Of a stretch of 64,000 bases of DNA, positions 36,621-49,366 are shown piece after piece. The DNA lies in the NCBI GenBank assembly GCA_004154925.1, contig QJNS01000035.1, forward strand, positions 128,899 to 192,898, given 5' to 3'. A model generated the notes under the pieces. It did not search any database and was not told where the DNA came from. It was given only the letters and a program-made list of their open reading frames with translations. The position numbers and the translations under genes were made by a program. Source of the stretch: Monosporascus cannonballus. Lineage: Eukaryota > Ascomycota > Sordariomycetes > Xylariales. Numbering within the stretch: position 1 is the first letter of the stretch; each line of letters opens with the position of its first letter.

Positions 36621-39112
36621 TATTATTGCTGGTGGTTTGCCGTCGAAATACTTTTATATATTTTTTTCGGTTACGTAACGTAATTAAGGCGCCTTAGTTA
36701 TTTAATTATATAAAGTCTGTAATTTAGGAAAAATAATATCCGGATCGATATTATCGTTTTGGATAAAAATGTTACGTAAAATCGCGGTAGGCGTTAATAA
36801 TGCCGTTTCGTTTGCAGATAACAGCTGGAAAAATAAAACAGCGATTTCGCGTAATATGTTTATAAAAGCGAAAAATCTGGTTAAGGGTATAAAATTTATT
36901 ATTACGTTGTTTATACGGCAAAACGTTAGGAAGTTAATAATATAAAATAATCGTACCGTTATAAGTACGATATTAAGATAAGACAAAAAGGTTAAAAGGG
37001 TAAAGAGTAATTTTACCAAAAATAGGGAGGCTAGGAATTCCGATACCGTTTCGTTATTTATACGTATTATTCCCGTTATTTAATCGATTAACGGGTTATG
37101 CTTTTGAAGTCAAGGTAGCCCGAAAATAACGTTAGGACCGTTTAGGGATTATTAGTAAAAAGTAAGGTTTTTCGTAACGGAATTTATACGGAGTTATACC
37201 GTACAGGCCGTCATAAACGAACCGGTTATGGTTTTATTTATTAATTTAAATTAGCTGGACTAAGGGGTTAAGTAATAAGAGATATTATTTTGGCGCGCGA
37301 AATTATTATTAATAAATTTTATAAGTAAATATCCGTAATTTATTATGGACCGTACCGGCAATACTGCGTTATCGTTAAGTTATAAGTAAAACGAAATAAA
37401 AAAGGATATATTAAAACTTATAAAACGTATAAATAAATTTAGTTTATTATCATTTTAATAATTTAATAAGCATTTTTAATTATAATTTGTTCTAAAGGTT
37501 AAACATTTTTTTATTACGTTATATTAATATTTGGTTGCGGCGTTATAAACGTTATGTTAATTATTACAAATGGTAAGGGCTGGTAAAGGTATATAAAAAT
37601 AATATCCTTTTTTTCCGTAATATATGCAAAGGTTTAACCTGCGCCGGCGTTATTTTTCTTTTTCGATTAAAAGGAGGCGGGTCCCGGTAACTTTGATTAT
37701 TACCGCATTTAGTTATATAAATTTGGGTCCAGGAGGCGCCGGGGCGTTCGGCGAACGTTATAATATTGTTCTATTGGCGGTTTGGCTTTTGGTTATACGT
37801 TTACGGAAATTCCGATCTGTTATGTTATTAAAAAGGTTTTTGAAAAACCGTATTTACTCTTAATCGTTTTCGGGGGTAAAGCGTTATACCTGCGAAACGA
37901 AAGCTTTTTGAAGTACCCCGTTAACCTTTTGTTATAATACGATAACGTATAAGGTTGGCGGTTGCCGGCTTTGATCGGCCAGGCGTATAAAATTATCGAT
38001 AAAGTCGGCGAATATTATTAAGCCTTATTCCAGGATTTAAAAATCCTTATGGGCCTAAGTTAACATATTAATAATTATATAAATTTCGTTTAAAAATAAA
38101 AATATATCGTTTATATTACGTTATTTTTGCGGTTAGGGTTCGGAATTCGTAAGTTATATTGTTATATCGTTAACCTTATCGTATATACGTAAATAAGTAT
38201 TACTTTAAAGTCGTTAAGTTATATATATAATGCGGTTTACGGACCAAAAGTAAATGGTTTAATTAATTATAAGCCTTAAGCACATTAAAAAACGTTAATT
38301 AATGTATTTTTTCTAGCGAATTATCGTATTTTTAAGGTTATTTTTAAATATAAACGGTTTAAAACCGCTATGGCGGTAATTATCTGCCATTCCGAAAAAA
38401 GTATATCGTAAGTTTGCTAAGGGTTAAATAATGCCGGGTTATAAGATTATTTTAAAGAAAATATTAACAAATAACAGTAATATGCCTTTTATAATTATAA
38501 TTTATTATAACGATCGTTTTGCAGCAATTAGGCGTTCCCGTAAATAAGAATTTTTAAAGGCAAATTATTTCATTTATTATAATAATTATTTTGCGATTAT
38601 AAAACGCTTACGAAATTAATTTCGTTCGGTTATAACTTAATTTGCAGCAATTAAGTAGTTATAGAACTAACGGTTTTCATATAATAATTATTTTACGTTT
38701 ATAAGTTATTCCTTAATTTAAGTATCTTCGTATTTTAGGCGTTAATAAGCTTTTTTAAAACTTGTGAAAATATCCCCAAATATCTTTTAGGGATATTCGT
38801 ATTATTCGAAAAGGCGCTTTAACGGTATAAAATAATAAGTAAGCCGTATTATGGCGGCAGCTAAATAAGGGAATTCTTAAAAAAATACCCTGGAGTTCGT
38901 ATATCGAAAAAATAATATTACGTTATTACTTTATTTATGTTTAAAGGCAGGCGTATTGGTATCCGTATTACCCTTTTTAGGGGTCGGAAGATCTAGGGAT
39001 GTTATAGCGAGGTGGCGACGTAATAACGACGGACCTAGGGCGCGATATAAGCGGTATTATAATAAGGCTATGTAGGTTGCCATAAAGTTTGTTTTTTGAA
39101 AATATAACAAAT
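36621..39112 (-). pseudogene. A2 gag-protease region, degraded
   Basis: Counterpart of 10870-13409. The minus frame 36702-37019 shares blocks with A1 11060-11338, supporting real ancestral coding. An open plus frame at 37624-37863 lies over the gag region and is not conserved as protein. No knuckle or protease motif was read. Confidence 0.5.
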
Positions 39113-39262
39113 TATTACGGCGTTGTACGTCTTTTAATTTTCTGGAAAATATTCTGTTGTTTTACGAAAAAAAAAGAAAAAAGCTATTTAGTAAGCGCGT
39201 AGCGCTTATATATATATAGCGAAACCGCGGTTTAAATAAGCCGCTTTGCTAATGCCGTAACA
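39113..39262 (-). repeat. 5' LTR of element A2
   Basis: TATTACGGCG ... TGCCGTAACA followed by the duplication ATTTT. The inner part carries more transitions than the outer end. Confidence 0.92.
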
Positions 39263-39267
39263 ATTTT

Positions 39268-39534
39268 AATCTTTATTTATTATTATATATAATTATATCA
39301 TAATAATGTTTTAATTAATTTAAGCTATATTAAAAACTATCGATAATATTACGATCTTTTTTACGCAACGCTGGGCTAAAACCTTTTTCCCCGTTATCTA
39401 TATATTTCGCCGTACGCGGGATAGATAGTCCCAGGGCTTGACCTTTACTTTTTGAACTTGTGCCACTTTTATTAATTTTGAATCAGAGTCCAGTTCGGTC
39501 TTCCTTTGTTTCGTTCTATTTGTATTTCTAAACA
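39268..39534. other. Spacer between A2 and H, with a non-RIP patch
   Basis: The first 90 bases are AT-rich. From about 39360 to 39534 CA and TG dinucleotides are kept (for example CCCAGGGCTTGACC), so this is single-copy or protected DNA. It was contiguous with 46547 onward before H inserted. No gene recognised. Confidence 0.45.
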
Positions 39535-39539
39535 GTAAC

Positions 39540-39703
39540 TATTAGATATAGGGGATATCAGTTGTGTTATTATATTCAGCTAAGTTTTAGGTGCTATCGC
39601 ACGCGTATAACTCTAAGTAGCTTAGCCACGGAATATATATGAGCCGATTAGTATGGGACCTTGCCTTATATAGGGAGCGCTCCGCATCCCCAGCTAACCA
39701 ACA
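39540..39703 (-). repeat. 3' LTR of copia element H
   Basis: TATTAGATATAGGGG ... CCAACA. Nearly free of RIP. Aligns throughout with 46377-46541. Confidence 0.92.
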
Positions 39704-39899
39704 CATCCTCTTAACGCTTTAAAGCATTTACGGCATTAATCGTTACATATTATTATTTTTCAAAGCTGTAATTATTTATTTTCCTTTTTTAACTTTTAAA
39801 CCCTTTTAATTAATTAATTCCTTATTTAAAATAACTCTTAAAGCTTTTTTTATTAATTTACGGCTTTTATAATATCTATTAATTTTAGTTATTTTAAAA

Positions 39900-42800
39900 T
39901 ATTTAAAACATTTTTATAATACTGTTTTAATTAATTTATTACTTACTGTATTATTTATAAATATATAATCTATTTTAATCAAGTTTTTTATTACTTTTTA
40001 TAATTAATAATTATATATATTTATATATTACAGATTTAATTTTAAAACAATGACGTCGATATTCCTTAACCGTATACTTTATTAATTATTATATTATATA
40101 TCTAACAGTTTCGTATATAGGCTTATTTTTAGTTTTTCGATTAATCGAAAATAAAATCACATTTTTTTTATAACTTACATAAAGGATAATAACTTTATTT
40201 CGGTTATAAAAATAATTATTACATTTTGCTTATTCGCTCGTTATTTTATCATTCTGCCAAATAACTTTATAACGTAAGTTTAGAAAATTTTTCGATTTTT
40301 CGTATTATTTGCGAAAAGAATATCGTTTTAAATATTTATCGGATTTTTACCCTGGAATTATAACGTTAATTATTTTAATACCAAATAAACATAATATAAC
40401 TTGATCAATAATTTCATAATATACGTTGTTAAGATTAAGGTTAAATTGAATAAATGGAGATACCGTAAAAGATATATCAAATTACGTATTAATTATAATA
40501 TATAAAATAAAACCGTTTTTTTGGTATTTATTAATTAAGTTTAAATAAGTTAAATCAGAATTCGGTAATAACTTGACGTTTGTTATAAGCGTTTTTAGAT
40601 AATTATTTAGACTTTTTGAGAATTAAGTTAATTAACTTATTTATAAAGTCGGATTACATAACCAGATTTTTTGGTTAAATTTGGTTTTTATTTCTTCGAT
40701 TTCGAAAAATTACTGTAAATCTTTACCTTTTGTAAAAGTATACGGTTTCCGAGTTTGTTAAATTAATTAATTACCAAATATTTACGTGTTTTATTATATA
40801 TAATAATAATATTATTTACGAAAGTAAAAGCACCTTTTAACGAATAAAATAATAAAATTCGTAAGGAATAAGGCTTAATCTTAAATTCATTAATATATAA
40901 ATAAATGTTTTCTGCTAAATTAAAAGTGATTTTTTTTTAATTTATATAATGATTTCTTACTTAAAAATACCTTTTTACGTTATAGATATTTTGGGAGTAT
41001 TTTTATATATATTTTCTAAAGTAACGTCGAATTAACGAAAACGTTTATAGCGTTATACTGCTTAAGCTTTAAATTAAACCCAGCCGCGGTAGCGATTAAG
41101 GCTCGAAACGACTTTCTAGCGAATATAAATACGTATATATTGCTATAAATGTCTTTTAATTATTAATCGCTTCGTACGATAAAACGGGCCGTACATTTTT
41201 ATAACTAACCGTATTTATTAAACTTATAAACATATATTTATATATACCTTAAACCTTATTTCCCTTTAGCAAAAAACTGGTTAATAGTTTTCTAGAATTA
41301 TATTTTTTTTATAATTTTGTAAATAAATCTTTTCGGTTTTACGAAATATGTTTTAACGGACATATATTTAGCTTTTTATAACTTCGTAACGGCAACGATA
41401 AACTACGCCTATATATCCGGTTTTGCGATTTAAATATTTTTATATATATTTTAGTATTACAGCTTTTTCGATTAAAATAATACGTATTTCGAGTAATTAT
41501 TTTCCCTAAATTTCTATAACTTATCGGCCGGTTATTGTTCGTACTTATAAAAGGGGTTCAACGTCCTATATTAAATACGGTTTCTCATATTTTATACTCG
41601 TTTCTGATAATATTAATTCGGTACGGAATATACGGAGAGTTTACGTTTACGACTCGTAAAGTGCTTTTATTTTTTATTATCATTTTAAGTTAAAAGATAT
41701 AAAAAAAACTTAAGAATATTTTTATTTTTTTCCGTCGATGTATTAATCGTAATAGTTATTAAAGCAAACGCTGGCGGTAATAATAATTTAATGGACGGAA
41801 ATAGTTCGAATATAACGGTCGTATAAGGATAATTAATTTTTACGAATAAGCTTATTTTTCTCGATTTCGTACGTTTTTTACCTTAATACCTTTCTAGAAT
41901 TATTTTTTTGCTTAACCGGTACCTAAATTATTCTGCTTAAGTATTCGTTTTTTTATATATATAAAAGATAATCATTAGTTTAATTAGATAAATTTATTTA
42001 TTAAAATAATTAATTTAATTTAATTTTTATTACTTATAAAATTTATTCTTTAAGCTTTTAAAATTACTTAAAAAAACTACCTTTTATGTTAAATTAAACG
42101 TTTCAAATAATAATAACGTTTTTACTTAATAGATTCCAGGTTGCGTGATTATTCGTAAATTAATAATCGACAAAGTAATTTATTCATATTCTAGAATTTA
42201 ACCTTTAAAATATTTATTTTTTCTGGCGGTAATTAATATAACGTAAGCTATATAATAATATATTTTTAGGGAAATTTATTAAAGCTTTCGATTAAATATT
42301 ATTACGTAATCTTTATACGCTACGTAAATTTAATAAACCTTATATGGACTTTGGTAAAAAAATACGTATTTAGGGATACCGTTATATAAGTATGTTGCTG
42401 TTTTAAAAATGTACATAATTAAAACGAAAATTATTTAACTTTATTTCGTATCGTAATACATTTCCCTTAGTTATATTTTTAAACGATTTATACCCGTACT
42501 TTAAACCTAGATATATAATATTAAAGATTTAAATCTAATATTAAAAGGAAGCTATTAAAGTATATCTTTAAGTTAGTAATTTTTTACTATTTCGTTATCG
42601 TATTCGAATATTTATAGAAAAACTTTATTAAAATCTTTAAAAACTTTCAAAAAATATCGAAATATTATTATTAATATATTTTGCTTTCGGTTTTCAAAAT
42701 AAATATCAAAAATAAAATTTAAATATCGATTCATCACAAATATAACGTATTTATATTTTTCAAAGTTTGTTTCGAAATATGTAAAATTAGTAATGATTTT

Positions 42801-43440
42801 TATGCTAATTAGGAAATTTCTTTTCTAGTCGCACAGTGTATTTGTCTTTTGGTTTTCGCCTGGCTATATGCTTGGCATTTAATTATTATAGGGCCCTTTG
42901 GGCGGATTTCTTTCGTATAGGACTATAACTATACAGTTATTTCGGGTTCTGAGTGTTTTAATCTTAGGTGCTATATAATATCGTTATTAATTCGTAGTAA
43001 TTTCGTTATTTATAAATTAACATTTTATTTTTAAGTTGTCAAAGTTACGTAAGTAATTATGATATTAATATTTTTAGAAAAGAATTAATTAAATTTATAT
43101 ATTAATATAATAATTACCTAATTATATTTTAATTTGAAAAAAAGTATTAGATTTTCGGTTAGTTTTTTAATAACCCTCTTTCGAGAATTGCCGAAAAAAT
43201 ACCAGGTTATATACGAATCTTTCGCAATATATTACATCGGATAAACGTAAAGTTTCCGTATTATTAAGGTTTCGAAATATTATATCAACTTTTTCGCACA
43301 TTTTACTCGTAATAAAACTGTTGTCTATATATATTTCGTCACCTTTTAGGGTTCGTTTAAAATTTAAAAACCTATTAATAAGATTAAAAATATATATCGT
43401 TAACCCTAAATCCAGAATGGATATATTCTATAAGGGGTAA
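39900..43440 (-). pseudogene. Element H pol remnant (protease, integrase, reverse transcriptase)
   Basis: Minus-strand reading. Protease: I-L-D-L-G-L-T-I-Y-I-F-N (43404-43415 holds L-D-L-G), the copia I-L-D-S-G-A-T-x-H-I block with Ser as Leu and His as Tyr. Integrase zinc-binding: H-L-R-L-K-H-S-E-P, I-R-P-K-G-P-I-I-I-K-C-Q-A-Y-S-Q-A-K, the H-x-R-L-G-H ... K-G-P ... C-x-x-C pattern with one Cys as Tyr. RT: T-F-V-N-N-I-I-I (40811-40822) for F-V-D-D, followed by L-G-N-R-I-L-L and S-G-Y-V-I-R-L-Y-K. Both catalytic Asp residues of RT are lost. This is a clear copia gene order. Confidence 0.88.
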
Positions 43441-44472
43441 AACAAAACGCTGACAGCGCTATGTTAACTAATAATTAGAAAATATGTCAAAATTTATCTT
43501 GTTCTTTTTCAGAATTAATTTCTTTATATAAAATTTTCTCTATAATGTTTAATAAACGGCCGATTCTTTTTTTTAAAAAAGTAATCGGCGGTAATTTAAC
43601 AGTGAATATATACCTTTACGTTATCGTTAAAACGAAAACCCGGTAGGTTTTTATTAAAAAATATATAATAATATTAAGATAATATATAATAAACGTTTAA
43701 GTAAGCCTTATAACGAATACTTTATATATCCGATTTCTATTGTTTTCGTTTGTTAACGTTTCGGTTTACATAAAAGCTTTTACGATTACTATATTTCGTT
43801 TTAAGCTTCGAGAATTTTCTTCGTAATTAAAAATTAATAAGCTTAACGTTTGTCCAATAAAGATTATCCTAATTAAAGATATTTATAAGGGCCCCTTAAA
43901 ACGTCGGAAACGGTACCTGAATATTATATAATATAAATATAAATTAGGCCATAACCTAATAATCCAGAAAATTAACTGCCGCTTTTTAGAAGCTAATCGT
44001 ACCGTTATCGATCTTAGCCTTTTTTACTATCTGGAAAGTGGTAATTTATATTTTAACTAGAAGAGCTAAAGTTATATATAGGTTATTAACTTATATAATC
44101 GTCGTTTTCGTTTTTAAAATATTATATTCCTATTTTAAGACTATAATTTTTGGCTATTTTGAGATTTATTCGTTTACCTTTTTGCCAGATTTTAAAACTG
44201 GCTTTAATATTTCGTAATATATTTATTACGCAGTAATTAAAAATCTGCTGTCGTACACCTTGCTTAATTCAGCCAGTTTGGCGTATTATTTTCATAGGTT
44301 TTTTTCCAGAAAGGAAATTCATTTTCTTAATTACTAAAAATATTAATTCCAGAATTTATTTTATTAGATCGTTAACGCTTTTATAGAAAGTACCGTATTT
44401 TCGATCTTTAAAAGTATATACGGTAAAATCCTAATTATAAATGTATTTGTTTTCGATCGTTATCTTAGGAAT

Positions 44473-44637
44473 TGTCACGGGCCAAGGGCCCTAGTGGAGG
44501 GATTAGCGTAACGCTAATCCCGTGGCTCCCGTATATATAGCTAGCTGCTCCCATGCATTTTCTTAGCTGTTCCCTAGATTTCTCAATAGATCTGTTGTGG
44601 CCCATATCTTTAGTTACTGCGTATGCAGCCCTTTATA
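44473..44637 (+). repeat. 5' LTR of element I
   Basis: TGTCACGGGCCAAGG ... GCAGCCCTTTATA. Includes the inverted pair GGGATTAGCG / CGCTAATCCC and a TATA-like GTATATATAG. Confidence 0.92.
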
Positions 44638-45600
44638 TATTGAGAAATCTCCTTTTTTGCGAACGGTCCGTCGCCGTAAGAAATACGTTAATGTTACGTA
44701 CCCGTTATTTGTACGTAGCTTATTCGCCACGGACACCAAGGAACTGCGCTATTACGTTTTATGAGCCGTTTGCAAGTTATAAGGCCGTAAGGACCATAAT
44801 ATCTAAAGGCTTAAGATGGATAAGAAGTTATTCGTTAACGGAAAGGCGATTGGCGAAAATCGTACGTAATTTTTTTATATCTGGGGAGCCCTTAACCGTT
44901 AGTTTCAAAAGTCGACGTTTCTGCCGTATATACAAAAAGCCTTAAAAAAACCGAACCCTTAAACCTTTTTAAACTATATTGCCGTTACCTTAAAAAAACC
45001 TAATAAAAAATGCAAAATTAATTAACGCTTAACCAAGTTACGTTAACGTAACGTTTAAACAGTATCCGAATACGTTTTTATATTCGAAAATACTTTTTAT
45101 TAAGCCGGAAAAAATAAATAGCCGGATAAAGTTAAAACTTTTTTTAATTAATTTCGGGCTTTAACGCCGAAACGAAAAAGCAATTAGATTACGAAAAATG
45201 GCTTAATATTTGGGAAAAGTTCGTATAATACCTTCGTTATTCGGAAATATTGTTTTTAATAGTTTTTATTTTGGCGTATTTGCGCATAATAATTTTCTAA
45301 TTAGAAAACGATATTATGGAAAATATAAAATTAATACGTTAACCGTTAATTATTAACATAAGCGCCGTTAGCGAACGGAAAAGTATTATTTAGGGTATTG
45401 CGAAACGGGGCATTTTCGGAGAAATTATCCTAAAGGGAAGGAAATCGCCGTCCGACATATTAATGTTAATAAGATTTTAAAAGTTTTGTCGTTATTTAAA
45501 CGATAAAAAATAACCGTGAAAGTGTTTAATAAAACTGGAAAAACTTAAATAAGTTCGACGTTTACGAAATATTAAAGGAATTAATAAAAAAAGCCTTGGG
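44553..45600 (+). pseudogene. Element I Gag-like frame with mutated CCHC zinc knuckle
   Basis: An open frame of 130 codons (44553-44945; its first codons lie in the LTR, so the true start is probably later) is basic and ends R-R-F-C-R-I-Y-K-K-P. In the same frame at 45387-45428 is Y-L-G-Y-C-E-T-G-H-F-R-R-N-Y. If the three Tyr are RIP-mutated Cys (TGT to TAT) this is a CX2CX4HX4C knuckle as in retroviral and retrotransposon Gag. No protease, integrase or RT block is present. Stops between the two parts make it a pseudogene. Confidence 0.65.
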
Positions 45601-45804
45601 GAAAATAACGCGAAGATATAAAGCTGGTAGCGCGTAACGCGCCAGAGATATACGGACGTAAAGTATGTGGCGTGGTTTCCTCGTAACTGTTAAAAAACCC
45701 CTTGGATTAGGATTTGCAAATATCGCCGCCTTAGAACAAAGTCCTTAAAAGGGTACTGTAAGTAAGCGTTTGCCGCGTAGCGGGAAAGAGCGAAGATTAA
45801 ATTT

Positions 45805-45815
45805 AGAGGGGGGGG
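45805..45815 (+). other. Polypurine tract of element I
   Basis: AGAGGGGGGGG, three bases before the right LTR. Fixes the plus orientation of element I. Confidence 0.75.
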
Positions 45816-45818
45816 TTA

Positions 45819-45983
45819 TGTTACGGGCCAAGGGCCCTAGTGGAGGGATTAGCGTAACGTTAATCCCGTGGCTCCCGTATATATAGCTAGTTGCTCCTAT
45901 GCATTTTCTTAGTTGTTCCCTAGATTTCTTAATAGATCTGTTGTGGCCCATATCCTTAGTTATTACGTATGCAGCCCTTTACA
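45819..45983 (+). repeat. 3' LTR of element I
   Basis: TGTTACGGGCC ... GCAGCCCTTTACA followed by GGAAT. Differs from the 5' LTR by a handful of transitions only. Confidence 0.92.
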
Positions 45984-46376
45984 GGAATACTTATTAGGTA
46001 TCCCATAAAATTAATTTTTTCGGTAATTTCTCCGGACGATAAAAACGATAATAAGGTATTAAATCGCATTGTATAACGAATTCGTTTTTTGGGATAAAAA
46101 GTTATATCGGAGTATATTAATTTAACAGGTTATAAAAAGAATTAATTAGGATTGATAAAATTTCAAATATTAAGCGCATATATTTTAAATTAAAATTTGT
46201 CCTTAAAACGATTTTCATCATTAGGTCCTTTATAAGTAAATAAAGGGGTTAATTATACGGTCGTTATTATTATTAGCAGGAAATATAAATAATTAATACT
46301 AATATACAGCTTATACTACTTTAGTAATAATAAATCCGTAAATATATATACAAATTAAGCAAATAAAACTTTTAAT

Positions 46377-46541
46377 TATTAGATATAGAGGACATTAGTT
46401 ATGTTATTATATTCAGCTGGGTTATAGGTGCTATCGCACGCGTACAACTCTAAGTAGCTTAGCTATAGAACATATATAAGCCGATCAGTATGGGACCTTT
46501 TCGTATATGGAAAGCGCTCCGCACCCCTCAGCTAGCTAACA
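46377..46541 (-). repeat. 5' LTR of copia element H
   Basis: TATTAGATATAGAGG ... GCTAACA followed by the duplication GTAAC. Little mutated. Confidence 0.92.
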
Positions 46542-46546
46542 GTAAC

Positions 46547-49362
46547 TAAGCTGTCGCTACGGAATTCGGCGGAGGTAGGTCTGTAAGTTTTATTATTAAA
46601 AATCTTGTCAAATTTCTAGAATAGAAAATGAATAGTAAATTTTCCAAAAATTAGATAAACCTAGACTAAAAGCTTTTACAACGTATTTAAATCTATTAAA
46701 AGTTTACGTATAAAAATGCGCATTTTAAAAGCACAAGCGAAATTATCGAGCCTTGTAAAAGAAGAAATTTATTTCAGAAAAAGTGTTATTATCTTTTGCT
46801 TATATTTTTGTATAATCCGTCATTTAAAAGATTTCATATATTAATAAGCTGTGTAAAAATAGTGTTAAAACTTGCTAATATTCTAGATACTAATAGATTC
46901 AAGCTATAGTTTCTAAGCTAAGCCAAATATGCAGAAAAGTATTACACGATATAATTTATAGAATAGACTCTATATCTAGTATATTCGAACACGATAACTG
47001 ATCTGTGGTTTTTACAAAAACCTGCTAATATATATATATAATTGTTTAACTTTTCTGATATATTAACAAACGCTGTAATGAAGATTATTTTATTTGTAAT
47101 TTTCAATATATATTTTCTATCTGTTAATAGGTCCTATTTAATAATTAATGTATGTATTTAAACATGAATTCGTATCCGATAAAGCGGTTATTAAATTCGA
47201 TTATTTAAAGCGTTTTAATGATAATATCTTATTTTTACTGTATAATTAATAATATTTTAATTTTTAATTATATATTTGGTAAATAATGGAAAGCTTATAA
47301 ATCTTGTTTAGCTATTACATCTATGAAAATTAAACAACATATTAGTATTTTATTATTCTACGTTTTTCGATTGCTTTTCAATATTATTATTTCAATTTTT
47401 TTTAATATTTTATTAAGAGTTAATTGTTATAAAGCTAAATAGTTAAATAAGAAATTATATTTATCTTCGTAAATTTAATTATTTTATATTACTTTATTAT
47501 TTTTGTTTCTAATAAGGTTTTAAGCTAAAAATATATAATTTTACTTTTAAATTTTTATATAATATTCATTTTAAGTAATAAAAAATATGTTTATATTAAA
47601 AGTCAATACACAAATCTTTTATATTATACTTTACCTTTTTTATATTTTTATTTATTATCTATAATCAACCTTTTTTATTTAAAATTTTAAATAATTATAA
47701 AATTGATTAAAACTGATTTTAATATTATAATTTTATTCTTATTTTACAAAGTTTAAAAGTTTAAAATTTAAATGTTTGTTTTTCGCGCCTTTATTGTAAT
47801 TTAAATAAGCGTTAATTTACGAGCGATAATTAGTTGAAATTCAATTTAAAACCATATATTTTCTCTTACTAAAATCAGGCCCTATTTTAAAGATTATGGC
47901 TACGCTTACAGAGCAGCTGTAACTAAAAAATTTATAACTTCAAGTATATTACCAAGGTGGGCCCATAAAGGTATTTACAAAAACAACAAATTTCCAAAAT
48001 CAGATCTGATAGCAAGTTGTAATTTTTTCGCTCCGTTTTATACGTTTCTATATAAATTTTCGAGAATTTATTTTAAAGATTCGTAAATAAAATAACAATA
48101 ACAAATTATAAAGAAATTCGAACAAATATTATTCTATACAGCTTTAAACATATTTAAACATATATATAACCTTTTAATCGTGATTAATTAAACGGAAATA
48201 TTAAGAAAATAAATAAAGATTTTCTTTCTATATATATTTTCAAATCAAAACGCCTTAATAATTACGAAGTAATAACCATAACCCGTGCGAGTAAAAATAT
48301 AATTAAACGAGTTTTTTTTAATATTAATTTATTTTAAAACGACCTATTTTAAAAAAATATACGAAATATTTATATTATAATAATTATAAAAAGGTTTTAC
48401 AATTAGTTTGTTTTAACCTTTTTATAATTACGACATAATAACAATAACCTACACAGCGAAAAAGTTATTAAATAAACTTTTCCCATATAATAAATATTAT
48501 AATAGCTCAGTATATAATAATGCAACCGGTTATTATGCTATTGCAACAATAAAAACGTTATTATCGCCTAGTTCCTAAATCTAAACTTTGCGATATCGGC
48601 CCCAATTTTAGTTGAAAAAATTAAAAAAGTTTCTGTACGTATATTAGTTTATATATAACGCAGATGCGAAGTTTTAAACTTATCAAATTTAGTTTAATTA
48701 ATTAATTAATTTTATTAAAATATATAAAATAAATAAAGAAATTCAACAAATACATAAAACGGATTTACTTTTCGCATAACTGTAATTTAAGTCTTGCTAA
48801 TTCGTTGCAGGAATACGAAATTTAATTAGTTGAAAAATATATTAATATGTCGAAACAAGTTAAAGAGGTTTAAACTAGCTAAAATAAGATATATTTTTAG
48901 TAGCGTTAAACTTAGTGCACAGAGTATTCGGAAGTATCGACTTTTAAGTTATATTAACGAAATTCGAAATAGTTAAAAACGTTAACGTCTGGTTATGAAA
49001 TTAAATATATTATTATATACGTAATTAAATGTATTATCGGAATAAGTAATTTTTAATACAATTCTTTCCAAAGTATTTTTTTAAATTTCGTTATATAATT
49101 AAATATATATATATATAGGTTATATTAAATTTATATATAAAGAAAAATATCTGAAGTACTATAAGTATTTTTTAATAATTTTATTATAATTTAATAATTA
49201 ATTTTTAATCCAATTTTTATTGTTTTAACAAGTTTTTATGATTTTAGTTTTGATATTTACATTTAATATTATTTAATAATATTATAATATATTATATTCT
49301 TATTTAAAACATTTTTAAACTGTTATGTAATATATTAAATAAAACAAAGTTTATTTTATATA
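46547..49362. other. AT-rich stretch without recognised genes
   Basis: About 2.8 kb between H and C. Much of 46600-48010 keeps TG and CA dinucleotides and looks less RIP-mutated than the elements, so it may be old single-copy or diverged repeat DNA. A short direct repeat is at 48255-48317 / 48421-48480. TA-runs occur near 47025-47040 and 49105-49120. No open frame above about 60 codons. Confidence 0.5.
48255..48317. repeat. Short diverged direct repeat (partner at 48421-48480)
   Basis: Shared blocks ATAATTACGA, GTAATAACCATAACC / ATAATAACAATAACC and AATTAAACGAG / TATTAAATAAAC in the same order. About 60 bp per unit; origin unknown. Confidence 0.4.
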
Positions 49363-49366
49363 ATAC

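Larger units (their letters stand above)
31856..39262 (-). mobile_element. Ty3/gypsy LTR retrotransposon A2, uninterrupted second copy of family A
   Basis: LTRs of 150 bp at 31856-32005 and 39113-39262, flanked by a perfect duplication ATTTT (31851-31855 and 39263-39267). The 7,407-bp sequence aligns with A1 over its whole length, with mostly transition differences. It lacks the B insertion and keeps the empty site GTTTA at 34388-34392. Pol is on the minus strand. Every gene is broken; the YLDD motif reads YFNN. Confidence 0.93.
44473..45983 (+). mobile_element. Small LTR retrotransposon I with a Gag-only frame, nested in H
   Basis: Two 165-bp LTRs (44473-44637 and 45819-45983), starts TGTCACGGGCC / TGTTACGGGCC and ends CCCTTTAYA, with a perfect duplication GGAAT (44468-44472 and 45984-45988). 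Total 1,511 bp, internal 1,181 bp. A polypurine tract before the right LTR shows plus orientation. The internal part carries a Gag-like frame with a CCHC knuckle and has no room for pol. This is the layout of a TR-GAG-type non-autonomous element, which would need enzymes from another LTR element. LTRs are little mutated, the inside clearly RIP-mutated. Confidence 0.88.
43441..46376 (-). pseudogene. Element H gag region, split by element I
   Basis: The part between protease and the 5' LTR, about 1.4 kb without element I, is where copia Gag should be. No zinc knuckle was read with confidence. Assigned by position. Confidence 0.45.
39540..46541 (-). mobile_element. Ty1/copia LTR retrotransposon H, containing nested element I
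   Basis: LTRs of 164/165 bp (39540-39703 and 46377-46541), consensus TGTTAGATATAG...CTAACA, with a perfect 5-bp duplication GTAAC (39535-39539 and 46542-46546). On the minus strand the copia order is visible: protease block (43404-43415), integrase zinc-binding segment (about 42845-42990), and RT catalytic block (40811-40822). Gag space is on the right and is split by element I (44473-45983). Net length without I is about 5.5 kb, normal for copia. LTRs are little mutated while the internal genes are strongly mutated. Confidence 0.92.

Noticed and set aside
37624..37863. Plus-strand open frame in A2 as a gene
   Set aside because: It is antisense to the gag region and not conserved as protein in A1.
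44553..44945. Longest open frame of the window (130 codons) as a host gene
   Set aside because: It starts inside the LTR of element I and continues in frame to a mutated zinc knuckle, so it belongs to a retrotransposon Gag.
47020..47045. TA-dinucleotide runs as regulatory sites
   Set aside because: Simple repeats expected in AT-rich RIP sequence; no supporting context.
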